NCBI GenBank assembly: GCA_029215795.1
Contig: JARDYH010000020.1
Coordinates: forward strand, 1-64,000
Source of the DNA: Anniella stebbinsi
Lineage: Eukaryota > Chordata > Lepidosauria > Squamata > Anniellidae
Length of the DNA: 64,000 bases
Reading direction: 5' to 3'
Made by a program: the position numbers and the translations under genes. The notes beneath the pieces are model-generated. The model saw nothing but the letters and a program-made list of their open reading frames with translations, had not been told where the DNA came from and did not search any database. Of the stretch, positions 12,533 to 25,277 are shown piece by piece; position 1 is the first letter of the stretch, and the number at the start of each line of letters is the position of its first letter.

Positions 12533-15500
12533 TCCCTCTATACTTCCCCTTCTTCCCCTAGACTTCCCCTTCTTCCCCTAGACTTCCTCTTCTTCCCCTA
12601 GACTTCCCCTTCCCTCTATACTTCCCCTTCTTCCCCTAGACTTCCCCTTCTTCCCTTAGACTTCCCCTTCTTCCCCTATACTTCCCCTTCCCTCTGTACT
12701 TCCCCTTCTTCCCCTAGACTTCCCCTAGACTTCCCCTTCCCTCTATACTTCCCCTTCTTCCCCTAGACTTCCCCTAGACTTCCCCTTCCCTCTATACTGC
12801 CCCTTCTTCCCCTAGACTTCCCCTAGACTTCCCCTTTCCTCTGTACTTCCCCTTCTTCCCCTAGACTTCCACTAGACTTCCCCTTCCCTCTATACTTTCC
12901 CTTCTTCCCCTAGACTTCCCCTAGACTTCCCCTTCTTCCCCTAGACTTCCCCTAGACTTCCCCTTCCCTCTATACTTCCCCTTGTTCCATTAGACTTCCC
13001 CTTCCCTCTATACTTCCCCTTCTTCCTCTAGATTTCCCCTAGACTTCCCCTTCTTCTCCTAGACTTCCCCTAGACTTCCCCTTCCCTCTATACTTCCCCT
13101 TCTTCCCCTAGTCTACCCCTTGACTTCCCCGTCCCTCTATACTTCCCCTTCTTCCCCTAGACTTCCACGTCTCCCCTAGACTTCCCCTTCTTCCCCAAGA
13201 CTTCCCCTACACTTCCCCTTCCCTCTATACTTCCCCTTCTTCCCTAGACTTCCCCTAGATTTCCCCTTCTTCCCCTAGACTTCCCCTTCCCTCTATACTT
13301 CCCCTTCTTCCCCTAGAGTTCCCCTTCTTCTCCTAGATTTCCCCTTCTTCCCCTAGACTTCCCCTTTCCTCTATACTTCCCCTTCTTCCCCTAGACTTCC
13401 CCTAGACTTCCCCTTCTTCCCCTAGACTTCCCCTTTTTCCCCTAGACTTCCCCTTCCCTCTATACTTCCTCTTCTTCCCTTAGATTTCCCCTTCTTCCCC
13501 TAGACTTCCCCTTCTTCCCCTAGACTTCCCGTAGACTTCCCCTTCCCTCTATACCTTCCCTTCTTCCCCTTCTTCCCCTAGACTTCCCCTTCTACCCCTA
13601 GACTTCCCCTGGACTTCCCCTTCCCTCTATACTTCCCCTTCTTCCCCTAGACTTTCTCTTCCCTCTATACTTCCCCTTCTTCCCCTAGACTTCCCCTTCT
13701 TCCCCTAGACTTCCCCTTCCCTCTATACTTCCCCTTCTTCCCCTAGACTTCCCCTAGACTTCCCTTCCCTCTATACTTCCCCTTCTTCCCCTAGACTTCC
13801 CCTAGACTTCCCCTTCCCTCTCTACTTCCCCTTCTTCCCCTAGACTTCCCCTTCTTCCCCTAGACTTCCCCTTCTTCCCCTAGACTTCCCCTTTCCCTCT
13901 ATACTTCCCCTTCTTCCATTAGACTTCCCCTTCCCTCTATACTTCCCCTGCTTCCCCTAGACTTCCCCTAGACTTCCCCTTCTTCCCATAGACTTCCCGT
14001 AGACTTCCCCTTCCCTCTATACTTCCCCTTCTTCCCCTAGACTTCCCCTTCCCTCTATACTTCCCCTTCTTCCCCTAGACTTCCCCTTCTTCCCCTAGAC
14101 TTCCTCTTCTTCCCCTAGACTTCCCCTTCCCTCTATACTTCCCCTTCTTCCCCTAGACTTCCCCTTCTTCCCTTAGACTTCCCCTTTTTCCCCTATACTT
14201 CCCCTTCCCTCTATACTTCCCCTTCTTCCCCTAGACTTCCCCTAGACTTCCCCTTCCCGCTATACTTTTCCTTCTTCCCCTAGACTTCCCCTTCTTCCCC
14301 TAGACTTCCCCTTCCATCTATACTTCCCCTTCTTCCCCTAGACTTCTCCTAGACTTCCCCTTCTTCCCCTAGACTTCCCCTTCTTCCCCTAGACTTCCCG
14401 TAGACTTCCCCTTCCCTCTATACTTTCCCTTCCTCCCCTAGACTTCCCCAAGACTCCCCCTTCTTCCCCTAGACTTCCCCTAGACTTCCCCTTCCCTCTA
14501 TACTTCCCCTTCTTCCATTAGACTTCCCCTTCCCTCTATACTTCCCCTGCTTCCCCTAGACTTCCCCTAGACTTCTCCTTCTTCCCCTTAACTTCCCCTA
14601 GACTTCCCTTCCCTCTATACTTCCCCTTCTTCCCCTAGACTTCCCCTAGACTTCCCCTTCCCTCTCTACTTCCCCTTCTTCCCCTAGACTTCCCCTTCTT
14701 CCCCTAGACTTCCCCTTCTTCCCCTAGACTTCCCCTTCCCTCTATACTTCACCTTCTTCCATTACACTTCCCCTTCCCTCTATACTTCCCCTGCTTCCCC
14801 TAGACTTCCCCTAGACTTCCCCTTCTTCCCCTAGACTTCCCCTAGACTTCCCCTTCCCTCTATACTTCCCCTTCTTCCCCTAGACTTCCCCTTCCCTCTA
14901 TACTTCCCCTTCTTCCCCTAAACTTCCCCTTCTTCCCCTAGACTTCCTCTTCTTCCCCTAGACTTCCCCTTCCCTCTATACTTCCCCTTCTTCCCCTAGA
15001 CTTCCCCTTCTTCCCTTAGACTTCCCCTTCTTCCCCTATACTTCCCCTTCCCTCTATACTTCCCCTTCTTCCCCTAGACTTCCCCTAGACTTCCCCTTCT
15101 TCCCCTAGACTTCCCCTAGACTTCCCCTTCCCTCTATACTTCCCCTTCTTTCCCTAGACTTCCCCTTCCCTCTATACTTCCCCTTCTTCCCCTAGACTTC
15201 CCCTTCTTCCCCTAGACTTCCTCTTCTTCCCCTAGACTTCCCCTAGACTTCCCCTTCTTCCCCTAGAATTCCCCTAGACTTCCCCTTCCCTCTATACTTC
15301 CCCTTCTTCCCCTAGACTTCCCCTTCCCTCTATACTTCCCCTTCTTCCCCTAAACTTCCCCTTCTTCCCCTAGACTTCCTCTTCTTCCCCTAGACTTCCC
15401 CTTCCCTCTATACTTCCCCTTCTTCCCCTAGTTTTCCCCTTCTTCCCTTAGACTTCCCCTTCTTCCCCAATACTTCCCCTTCCCTCTATACTTCCCCTTC

Positions 15501-16285
15501 TTCCCCTAGACTTCCCCTAGACTTCCCCTTCTTCCCCTAGACTTCCCCTAGACTTCCCCTTCCCTCTATACTTCCCCTTCTTTCCCTAGACTTCCCCTTC
15601 CCTCTATACTTCCCCTTCTTCCCCTAGACTTCCCCTTCTTCCCCTAGACTTCCTCTTCTTCCCCTAGACTTCCCCTTCCCTCTATACTTCCCCTTCTTCC
15701 CCTAGACTTCCCCTTCTTCCCTTAGACTTCCCCTTCTTCCCCTATACTTCCCCTTCCCTCTGTACTTCCCCTTCTTCCCCTAGACTTCCCCTAGACTTCC
15801 CCTTCCCTCTATACTTCCCCTTCTTCCCCTAGACTTCCCCTAGACTTCCCCTTCCCTCTATACTGCCCCTTCTTCCCCTAGACTTCCCCTAGACTTCCCC
15901 TTTCCTCTGTACTTCCCCTTCTTCCCCTAGACTTCCACTAGACTTCCCCTTCCCTCTATACTTTCCCTTCTTCCCCTAGACTTCCCCTAGACTTCCCCTT
16001 CTTCCCCTAGACTTCCCCTAGACTTCCCCTTCCCTCTATACTTCCCCTTGTTCCATTAGACTTCCCCTTCCCTCTATACTTCCCCTTCTTCCTCTAGATT
16101 TCCCCTAGACTTCCCCTTCTTCTCCTAGACTTCCCCTAGACTTCCCCTTCCCTCTATACTTCCCCTTCTTCCCCTAGTCTACCCCTTGACTTCCCCTTCC
16201 CTCTATACTTCCCCTTCTTCCCCTAGACTTCCACGTCTCCCCTAGACTTCCCCTTCTTCCCCAAGACTTCCCCTACACTTCCCCT
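9403..16285 (+). repeat. Copy A of a 6.9-kb segment repeated at +13,658 bp
   Basis: Markers recur exactly 13,658 bp downstream: ACGTCT at 10533/24191, 13167/26825 and 16233/29891; CTTAACCCC at 11859/25517; CCCGCTATACTTTT at 14259/27917; and a GAATTC (the only kind of EcoRI site I noticed) at 15266/28924. I noticed only a handful of differences by eye: a G at 13131 and a T-rich word near 14,186 in this copy, and an A near 26,660 and CTTCCTCTTCTTCC near 27,331 in the other. The match ends about 16,285/29,943, where each copy continues into a different junction. Confidence 0.88.
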
Positions 16286-17809
16286 TCCCTCTATACTTCC
16301 CCTTCTTCCCCTAGACTTCCCCTTCCATCTATACTTCCCCTTCTTCCCCTAGACTTCCCCTTCCCTCTATACTTCCCCTTCTTCCCCTAGACTTCCCCTA
16401 GACTTCCCTTCCCTCTATACTTCCCCTTCTTCCCCTAGACTTCCCCTAGACTTCCCCTTCCCTCTCTACTTCCCCTTCTTCCCCTAGACTTCCCCTTCTT
16501 CCCCTAGACTTCCCCTTCTTCCCCTAGACTTCCCCTTTCCCTCTATACTTCCCCTTCTTCCATTAGACTTCCCCTTCCCTCTATACTTCCCCTGCTTCCC
16601 CTAGACTTCCCCTAGACTTCCCCTTCTTCCCATAGACTTCCCGTAGACTTCCCCTTCCCTCTATACTTCCCCTTCTTCCCCTAGACTTCCCCTTCCCTCT
16701 ATACTTCCCCTTCTTCCCCTAGACTTCCCCTTCTTCCCCTAGACTTCCTCTTCTTCCCCTAGACTTCCCCTTCCCTCTATACTTCCCCTTCTTCCCCTAG
16801 ACTTCCCCTTCTTCCCTTAGACTTCCCCTTCTTCCCCTATACTTCCCCTTCCCTCTATACTTCCCCTTCTTCCCCTAGACTTCCCCTAGACTTCCCCTTC
16901 CCGCTATACTTTTCCTTCTTCCCCTAGACTTCCCCTTCTTCCCCTAGACTTCCCCTTCCATCTATACTTCCCCTTCTTCCCCTAGACTTCTCCTAGACTT
17001 CCCCTTCTTCCCCTAGACTTCCCCTTCTTCCCCTAGACTTCCCGTAGACTTCCCCTTCCCTCTATACTTTCCCTTCCTCCCCTAGACTTCCCCAAGACTC
17101 CCCCTTCTTCCCCTAGACTTCCCCTAGACTTCCCCTTCCCTCTATACTTCCCCTTCTTCCATTAGACTTCCCCTTCCCTCTATACTTCCCCTGCTTCCCC
17201 TAGACTTCCCCTAGACTTCTCCTTCTTCCCCTTAACTTCCCCTAGACTTCCCTTCCCTCTATACTTCCCCTTCTTCCCCTAGACTTCCCCTAGACTTCCC
17301 CTTCCCTCTCTACTTCCCCTTCTTCCCCTAGACTTCCCCTTCTTCCCCTAGACTTCCCCTTCTTCCCCTAGACTTCCCCTTCCCTCTATACTTCACCTTC
17401 TTCCATTACACTTCCCCTTCCCTCTATACTTCCCCTGCTTCCCCTAGACTTCCCCTAGACTTCCCCTTCTTCCCCTAGACTTCCCCTAGACTTCCCCTTC
17501 CCTCTATACTTCCCCTTCTTCCCCTAGACTTCCCCTTCCCTCTATACTTCCCCTTCTTCCCCTAAACTTCCCCTTCTTCCCCTAGACTTCCTCTTCTTCC
17601 CCTAGACTTCCCCTTCCCTCTATACTTCCCCTTCTTCCCCTAGTTTTCCCCTTCTTCCCTTAGACTTCCCCTTCTTCCCCAATACTTCCCCTTCCCTCTA
17701 TACTTCCCCTTCTTCCCCTAGACTTCCCCTAGACTTCCCCTTCTTCCCCTAGACTTCCCCTAGACTTCCCCTTCCCTCTATACTTCCCCTTCTTTCCCTA
17801 GACTTCCCC

Positions 17810-20800
17810 TAGACTTCCCCTTCTTCCCCTAGACTTCCCCTAGACTTCCCCTTCCCTCTGTACTTCCCCTTCTTCCCCTAGACTTCCCCTAGACTTCCCC
17901 TTCCCTCTATACTTCCCCTTCTTCCCCTAGACTTCCCCTAGACTTCCCCTTCCCTCTATACTGCCCCTTCTTCCCCTAGACTTCCCCTAGACTTCCCCTT
18001 TCCTCTGTACTTCCCCTTCTTCCCCTAGACTTCCACTAGACTTCCCCTTCCCTCTATACTTTCCCTTCTTCCCCTAGACTTCCCCTAGACTTCCCCTTCT
18101 TCCCCTAGACTTCCCCTAGACTTCCCCTTCCCTCTATACTTCCCCTTGTTCCATTAGACTTCCCCTTCCCTCTATACTTCCCCTTCTTCCTCTAGATTTC
18201 CCCTAGACTTCCCCTTCTTCCCCTAGACTTCCTCTTCTTCCCCTAGACTTCCCCTTCCCTCTATACTTCCCCTTCTTCCCCTAGACTTCCCCTTCTTCCC
18301 TTAGACTTCCCCTTCTTCCCCTATACTTCCCCTTCCCTCTATACTTCCCCTTCTTCCCCTAGACTTCCCCTAGACTTCCCCTTCCCGCTATACTTTTCCT
18401 TCTTCCCCTAGACTTCCCCTTCTTCCCCTAGACTTCCCCTTCCATCTATACTTCCCCTTCTTCCCCTAGACTTCTCCTAGACTTCCCCTTCTTCCCCTAG
18501 ACTTCCCCTTCTTCCCCTAGACTTCCCGTAGACTTCCCCTTCCCTCTATACTTTCCCTTCCTCCCCTAGACTTCCCCAAGACTCCCCCTTCTTCCCCTAG
18601 ACTTCCCCTAGACTTCCCCTTCCCTCTATACTTCCCCTTCTTCCATTAGACTTCCCCTTCCCTCTATACTTCCCCTGCTTCCCCTAGACTTCCCCTAGAC
18701 TTCTCCTTCTTCCCCTTAACTTCCCCTAGACTTCCCCTTCCCGCTATACTTTTCCTTCTTCCCCTAGACTTCCCCTTCTTCCCCTAGACTTCCCCTAGAC
18801 TTCCCCTTCCCTCTCTACTTCCCCTTCTTCCCCTAGACTTCCCCTTCTTCCCCTAGACTTCCCCTTCTTCCCCTAGACTTCCCCTTCCCTCTATACTTCC
18901 CCTTCTTCCATTAGACTTCCCCTTCCCTCTATACTTCCCCTGCTTCCCCTAGACTTCCCCTAGACTTCCCCTTCTTCCCCTAGACTTCCCCTAGACTTCC
19001 CCTTCCCTCTATACTTCCCCTTCTTCCCCTAGACTTCCCCTTCCCTCTATACTTCCCCTTCTTCCCCTAAACTTCCCCTTCTTCCCCTAGACTTCCTCTT
19101 CTTCCCCTAGACTTCCCCTTCCCTCTATACTTCCCCTTCTTCCCCTAGTTTTCCCCTTCTTCCCTTAGACTTCCCCTTCTTCCCCAATACTTCCCCTTCC
19201 CTCTATACTTCCCCTTCTTCCCCTAGACTTCCCCTAGACTTCCCCTTCTTCCCCTAGACTTCCCCTAGACTTCCCCTTCCCTCTATACTTCCCCTTCTTT
19301 CCCTAGACTTCCCCTTCCCTCTATACTTCCCCTTCTTCCCCTAGACTTCCCCTTCTTCCCCTAGACTTCCTCTTCTTCCCCTAGACTTCCCCTTCCCTCT
19401 ATACTTCCCCTTCTTCCCCTAGACTTCCCCTTCTTCCCTTAGACTTCCCCTTCTTCCCCTATACTTCCCCTTCCCTCTGTACTTCCCCTTCTTCCCCTAG
19501 ACTTCCCCTAGACTTCCCCTTCCCTCTATACTTCCCCTTCTTCCCCTAGACTTCCCCTAGACTTCCCCTTCCCTCTATACTGCCCCTTCTTCCCCTAGAC
19601 TTCCCCTAGACTTCCCCTTTCCTCTGTACTTCCCCTTCTTCCCCTAGACTTCCACTAGACTTCCCCTTCCCTCTATACTTTCCCTTCTTCCCCTAGACTT
19701 CCCCTAGACTTCCCCTTCTTCCCCTAGACTTCCCCTAGACTTCCCCTTCCCTCTATACTTCCCCTTGTTCCATTAGACTTCCCCTTCCCTCTATACTTCC
19801 CCTTCTTCCTCTAGATTTCCCCTAGACTTCCCCTTCTTCCCCTAGACTTCCTCTTCTTCCCCTAGACTTCCCCTTCCCTCTATACTTCCCCTTCTTCCCC
19901 TAGACTTCCCCTTCTTCCCTTAGACTTCCCCTTCTTCCCCTATACTTCCCCTTCCCTCTATACTTCCCCTTCTTCCCCTAGACTTCCCCTAGACTTCCCC
20001 TTCCCGCTATACTTTTCCTTCTTCCCCTAGACTTCCCCTTCTTCCCCTAGACTTCCCCTTCCATCTATACTTCCCCTTCTTCCCCTAGACTTCTCCTAGA
20101 CTTCCCCTTCTTCCCCTAGACTTCCCCTTCTTCCCCTAGACTTCCCGTAGACTTCCCCTTCCCTCTATACTTTCCCTTCCTCCCCTAGACTTCCCCAAGA
20201 CTCCCCCTTCTTCCCCTAGACTTCCCCTAGACTTCCCCTTCCCTCTATACTTCCCCTTCTTCCATTAGACTTCCCCTTCCCTCTATACTTCCCCTGCTTC
20301 CCCTAGACTTCCCCTAGACTTCTCCTTCTTCCCCTTAACTTCCCCTAGACTTCCCTTCCCTCTATACTTCCCCTTCTTCCCCTAGACTTCCCCTAGACTT
20401 CCCCTTCCCTCTCTACTTCCCCTTCTTCCCCTAGACTTCCCCTTCTTCCCCTAGACTTCCCCTTCTTCCCCTAGACTTCCCCTTCCCTCTATACTTCACC
20501 TTCTTCCATTACACTTCCCCTTCCCTCTATACTTCCCCTGCTTCCCCTAGACTTCCCCTAGACTTCCCCTTCTTCCCCTAGACTTCCCCTAGACTTCCCC
20601 TTCCCTCTATACTTCCCCTTCTTCCCCTAGACTTCCCCTTCCCTCTATACTTCCCCTTCTTCCCCTAAACTTCCCCTTCTTCCCCTAGACTTCCTCTTCT
20701 TCCCCTAGACTTCCCCTTCCCTCTATACTTCCCCTTCTTCCCCTAGACTTCCCCTTCTTCCCTTAGACTTCCCCTTCTTCCCCTATACTTCCCCTTCCCT

Positions 20801-23062
20801 CTATACTTCCCCTTCTTCCCCTAGACTTCCCCTAGACTTCCCCTTCTTCCCCTAGACTTCCCCTAGACTTCCCCTTCCCTCTATACTTCCCCTTCTTTCC
20901 CTAGACTTCCCCTTCCCTCTATACTTCCCCTTCTTCCCCTAGACTTCCCCTTCTTCCCCTAGACTTCCTCTTCTTCCCCTAGACTTCCCCTTCCCTCTAC
21001 ACTTCCCCTTCTTCCCCTAGACTTCCCCTTCTTCCCTTAGACTTCCCCTTCTTCCCCTATACTTCCCCTTCCCTCTGTACTTCCCCTTCTTCCCCTAGAC
21101 TTCCCCTAGACTTCCCCTTCCCTCTATACTTCCCCTTCTTCCCCTAGATTTCCCCTTCTTCCCTTAGACTTCCCCTTCTTCCCCTATACTTCCCCTTCCC
21201 TCTATACTTCCCCTTCTTCCCCTAGACTTCCCCTAGACTTCCCCTTCCCGCTATACTTCCCCTTCTTCCCCTAGACTTCTCCTAGACTTCCCCTTCATCC
21301 CCTAGACTTCCCCTTCTTCCCCTAGACTTCCCGTAGACTTCCCCTTCCCTCTATACTTTCCCTTCTTCCCCTAGACTTCCCCTAGACTTCCCCTTCTTCC
21401 CCTAGACTTCCCCTAGACTTCCCCTTCTTCCCCTAGACTTCCCCTTCTTCCCCTAGACTTCCCCTAAACTTCCCCTTCCCTCTATACTTCCCCTTCTTCC
21501 CCTAGACTTCCCCTTCTTCCCCTAGACTTCCCCTAGACTTCCCCTTCCCTCTATACTTCCCCTTCTTCCCCTAGACTTCCCCTAGACTTCCCCTTCCCTC
21601 TATACTGCCCCTTCTTCCCCTAGACTTCCCCTAGACTTCCCCTTTCCTCTGTATTCCCCTTCTTCCCCTAGACTTCCACTAGACTTCCCCTTCCCTCTAT
21701 ACTTTCCCTTCTTCCCCTAGACTTCCCCTAGACTTCCCCTTCTTCCCCTAGACTTCCCCTAGACTTCCCCTTCCCTCTATACTTCCCCTTCTTCCATTAG
21801 ACTTCCCCTTCCCTCTATACTTCCCCTTCTTCCTCTAGATTTCCCCTAGACTTCCCCTTCTTCTCCTAGACTTCCCCTAGACTTCCCCTTCCCTCTATAC
21901 TTCCCCTTCTTCCCCTAGTCTACCCCTTGACTTCCCCTTCCCTCTATACTTCCCCTTCTTCCCCTAGACTTCCACGTCTCCCCTAGACTTCCCCTTCTTC
22001 CCCAAGACTTCCCCTACACTTCCCCTTCCCTCTGTACTTCTCCTTCTTCCCTAGACTTCCCCTAGATTTCCCCTTCTTCCCCTAGACTTCCCCTTCCCTC
22101 TATACTTCCCCTTCTTCCCCTAGAGTTCCCCTTCTTCTCCTAGATTTCCCCTTCTTCCCCTAGACTTCCCCTTTCCTCTATACTTCCCCTTCTTCCCCTA
22201 GACTTCCCCTAGACTTCCCCTTCTTCCCCTAGACTTCCCCTTTTTCCCCTAGACTTCCCCTTCCCTCTATACTTCCTCTTCTTCCCCTAGATTTCCCCTT
22301 CTTCCCCTAGACTTCCCCTTCTTCCCCTAGACTTCCCGTAGACTTCCCCTTCCCTCTATACCTTCCCTTCTTCCCCTTCTTCCCCTAGACTTCCCCTTCT
22401 ACCCCTAGACTTCCCCTGGACTTCCCCTTCCCTCTATACTTCCCCTTCTTCCCCTAGACTTTCTCTTCCCTCTATACTTCCCCTTCTTCCCCTAGACTTC
22501 CCCTTCTTCCCCTAGACTTCCCCTTCCCTCTATACTTCCCCTTCTTCCCCTAGACTTCCCCTAGACTTCCCTTCCCTCTATACTTCCCCTTCTTCCCCTA
22601 GACTTCCCCTAGACTTCCCCTTCCCTCTCTACTTCCCCTTCTTCCCCTAGACTTCCCCTTCTTCCCCTAGACTTCCCCTTCTTCCCCTAGACTTCCCCTT
22701 TCCCTCTATACTTCCCCTTCTTCCATTAGACTTCCCCTTCCCTCTATACTTCCCCTGCTTCCCCTAGACTTCCCCTAGACTTCCCCTTCTTCCCATAGAC
22801 TTCCCGTAGACTTCCCCTTCCCTCTATACTTCCCCTTCTTCCCCTAGACTTCCCCTTCCCTCTATACTTCCCCTTCTTCCCCTAGACTTCCCCTTCGTCC
22901 CCTAGACTTCCTCTTCTTCCCCTAGACTTCCCCTTCCCTCTATACTTCCCCTTCTTCCCCTAGACTTCCCCTTCTTCCCTTAGACTTCCCCTTCTTCCCC
23001 TATACTTCCCCTTCCCTCTATACTTCCCCTTCTTCCCCTAGACTTCCCCTAGACTTCCCCTT
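17810..23062 (+). repeat. Copy B of the 5.2-kb segment (offset 11,410-11,441 bp)
   Basis: This is the partner of 6,400-11,622. It shares the shortened anchor spacings (1,484 bp here against 1,453 in the partner, then 1,619 in both), which no other part of the window has. The 31-bp difference lies near 18,080-18,115. Its last 2.2 kb is the first member of the tandem pair at 20,844-25,277. Confidence 0.85.
20844..23060 (+). repeat. 2,217-bp tandem duplication, first copy
   Basis: The segment starts at TTCTTCCCC within a 20-mer at 20,844 and is followed directly by a second copy. ACGTCT at 21974 and 24191, CTGTACTTCTCC at 22034 and 24251, and CTTCATCC at 21297 and 23514 are each 2,217 bp apart. 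Copies look identical except for CCCATTCCC near 24,154 in the second. The exchange point lies in a shared CTAGACTTCCCC word. Confidence 0.9.
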
Positions 23063-25277
23063 CTTCCCCTAGACTTCCCCTAGACTTCCCCTTCCCTCTA
23101 TACTTCCCCTTCTTTCCCTAGACTTCCCCTTCCCTCTATACTTCCCCTTCTTCCCCTAGACTTCCCCTTCTTCCCCTAGACTTCCTCTTCTTCCCCTAGA
23201 CTTCCCCTTCCCTCTACACTTCCCCTTCTTCCCCTAGACTTCCCCTTCTTCCCTTAGACTTCCCCTTCTTCCCCTATACTTCCCCTTCCCTCTGTACTTC
23301 CCCTTCTTCCCCTAGACTTCCCCTAGACTTCCCCTTCCCTCTATACTTCCCCTTCTTCCCCTAGATTTCCCCTTCTTCCCTTAGACTTCCCCTTCTTCCC
23401 CTATACTTCCCCTTCCCTCTATACTTCCCCTTCTTCCCCTAGACTTCCCCTAGACTTCCCCTTCCCGCTATACTTCCCCTTCTTCCCCTAGACTTCTCCT
23501 AGACTTCCCCTTCATCCCCTAGACTTCCCCTTCTTCCCCTAGACTTCCCGTAGACTTCCCCTTCCCTCTATACTTTCCCTTCTTCCCCTAGACTTCCCCT
23601 AGACTTCCCCTTCTTCCCCTAGACTTCCCCTAGACTTCCCCTTCTTCCCCTAGACTTCCCCTTCTTCCCCTAGACTTCCCCTAAACTTCCCCTTCCCTCT
23701 ATACTTCCCCTTCTTCCCCTAGACTTCCCCTTCTTCCCCTAGACTTCCCCTAGACTTCCCCTTCCCTCTATACTTCCCCTTCTTCCCCTAGACTTCCCCT
23801 AGACTTCCCCTTCCCTCTATACTGCCCCTTCTTCCCCTAGACTTCCCCTAGACTTCCCCTTTCCTCTGTATTCCCCTTCTTCCCCTAGACTTCCACTAGA
23901 CTTCCCCTTCCCTCTATACTTTCCCTTCTTCCCCTAGACTTCCCCTAGACTTCCCCTTCTTCCCCTAGACTTCCCCTAGACTTCCCCTTCCCTCTATACT
24001 TCCCCTTCTTCCATTAGACTTCCCCTTCCCTCTATACTTCCCCTTCTTCCTCTAGATTTCCCCTAGACTTCCCCTTCTTCTCCTAGACTTCCCCTAGACT
24101 TCCCCTTCCCTCTATACTTCCCCTTCTTCCCCTAGTCTACCCCTTGACTTCCCATTCCCTCTATACTTCCCCTTCTTCCCCTAGACTTCCACGTCTCCCC
24201 TAGACTTCCCCTTCTTCCCCAAGACTTCCCCTACACTTCCCCTTCCCTCTGTACTTCTCCTTCTTCCCTAGACTTCCCCTAGATTTCCCCTTCTTCCCCT
24301 AGACTTCCCCTTCCCTCTATACTTCCCCTTCTTCCCCTAGAGTTCCCCTTCTTCTCCTAGATTTCCCCTTCTTCCCCTAGACTTCCCCTTTCCTCTATAC
24401 TTCCCCTTCTTCCCCTAGACTTCCCCTAGACTTCCCCTTCTTCCCCTAGACTTCCCCTTTTTCCCCTAGACTTCCCCTTCCCTCTATACTTCCTCTTCTT
24501 CCCCTAGATTTCCCCTTCTTCCCCTAGACTTCCCCTTCTTCCCCTAGACTTCCCGTAGACTTCCCCTTCCCTCTATACCTTCCCTTCTTCCCCTTCTTCC
24601 CCTAGACTTCCCCTTCTACCCCTAGACTTCCCCTGGACTTCCCCTTCCCTCTATACTTCCCCTTCTTCCCCTAGACTTTCTCTTCCCTCTATACTTCCCC
24701 TTCTTCCCCTAGACTTCCCCTTCTTCCCCTAGACTTCCCCTTCCCTCTATACTTCCCCTTCTTCCCCTAGACTTCCCCTAGACTTCCCTTCCCTCTATAC
24801 TTCCCCTTCTTCCCCTAGACTTCCCCTAGACTTCCCCTTCCCTCTCTACTTCCCCTTCTTCCCCTAGACTTCCCCTTCTTCCCCTAGACTTCCCCTTCTT
24901 CCCCTAGACTTCCCCTTTCCCTCTATACTTCCCCTTCTTCCATTAGACTTCCCCTTCCCTCTATACTTCCCCTGCTTCCCCTAGACTTCCCCTAGACTTC
25001 CCCTTCTTCCCATAGACTTCCCGTAGACTTCCCCTTCCCTCTATACTTCCCCTTCTTCCCCTAGACTTCCCCTTCCCTCTATACTTCCCCTTCTTCCCCT
25101 AGACTTCCCCTTCGTCCCCTAGACTTCCTCTTCTTCCCCTAGACTTCCCCTTCCCTCTATACTTCCCCTTCTTCCCCTAGACTTCCCCTTCTTCCCTTAG
25201 ACTTCCCCTTCTTCCCCTATACTTCCCCTTCCCTCTATACTTCCCCTTCTTCCCCTAGACTTCCCCTAGACTTCCCC
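23061..25277 (+). repeat. 2,217-bp tandem duplication, second copy
   Basis: This is the second member. At 25,278 the sequence leaves the repeat and continues TTCCCGCTATACTTTT, the flank expected after the single-copy form (compare 11,622). In the upstream copy that flank is replaced at 23,061 by the start of this unit. This is the signature of a simple tandem duplication by unequal exchange. Confidence 0.9.

Noticed and set aside
15266..15271. GAATTC as a functional site
   Set aside because: It arises by one change (CTAGACTTCC to CTAGAATTCC) and is only useful as a duplication marker.
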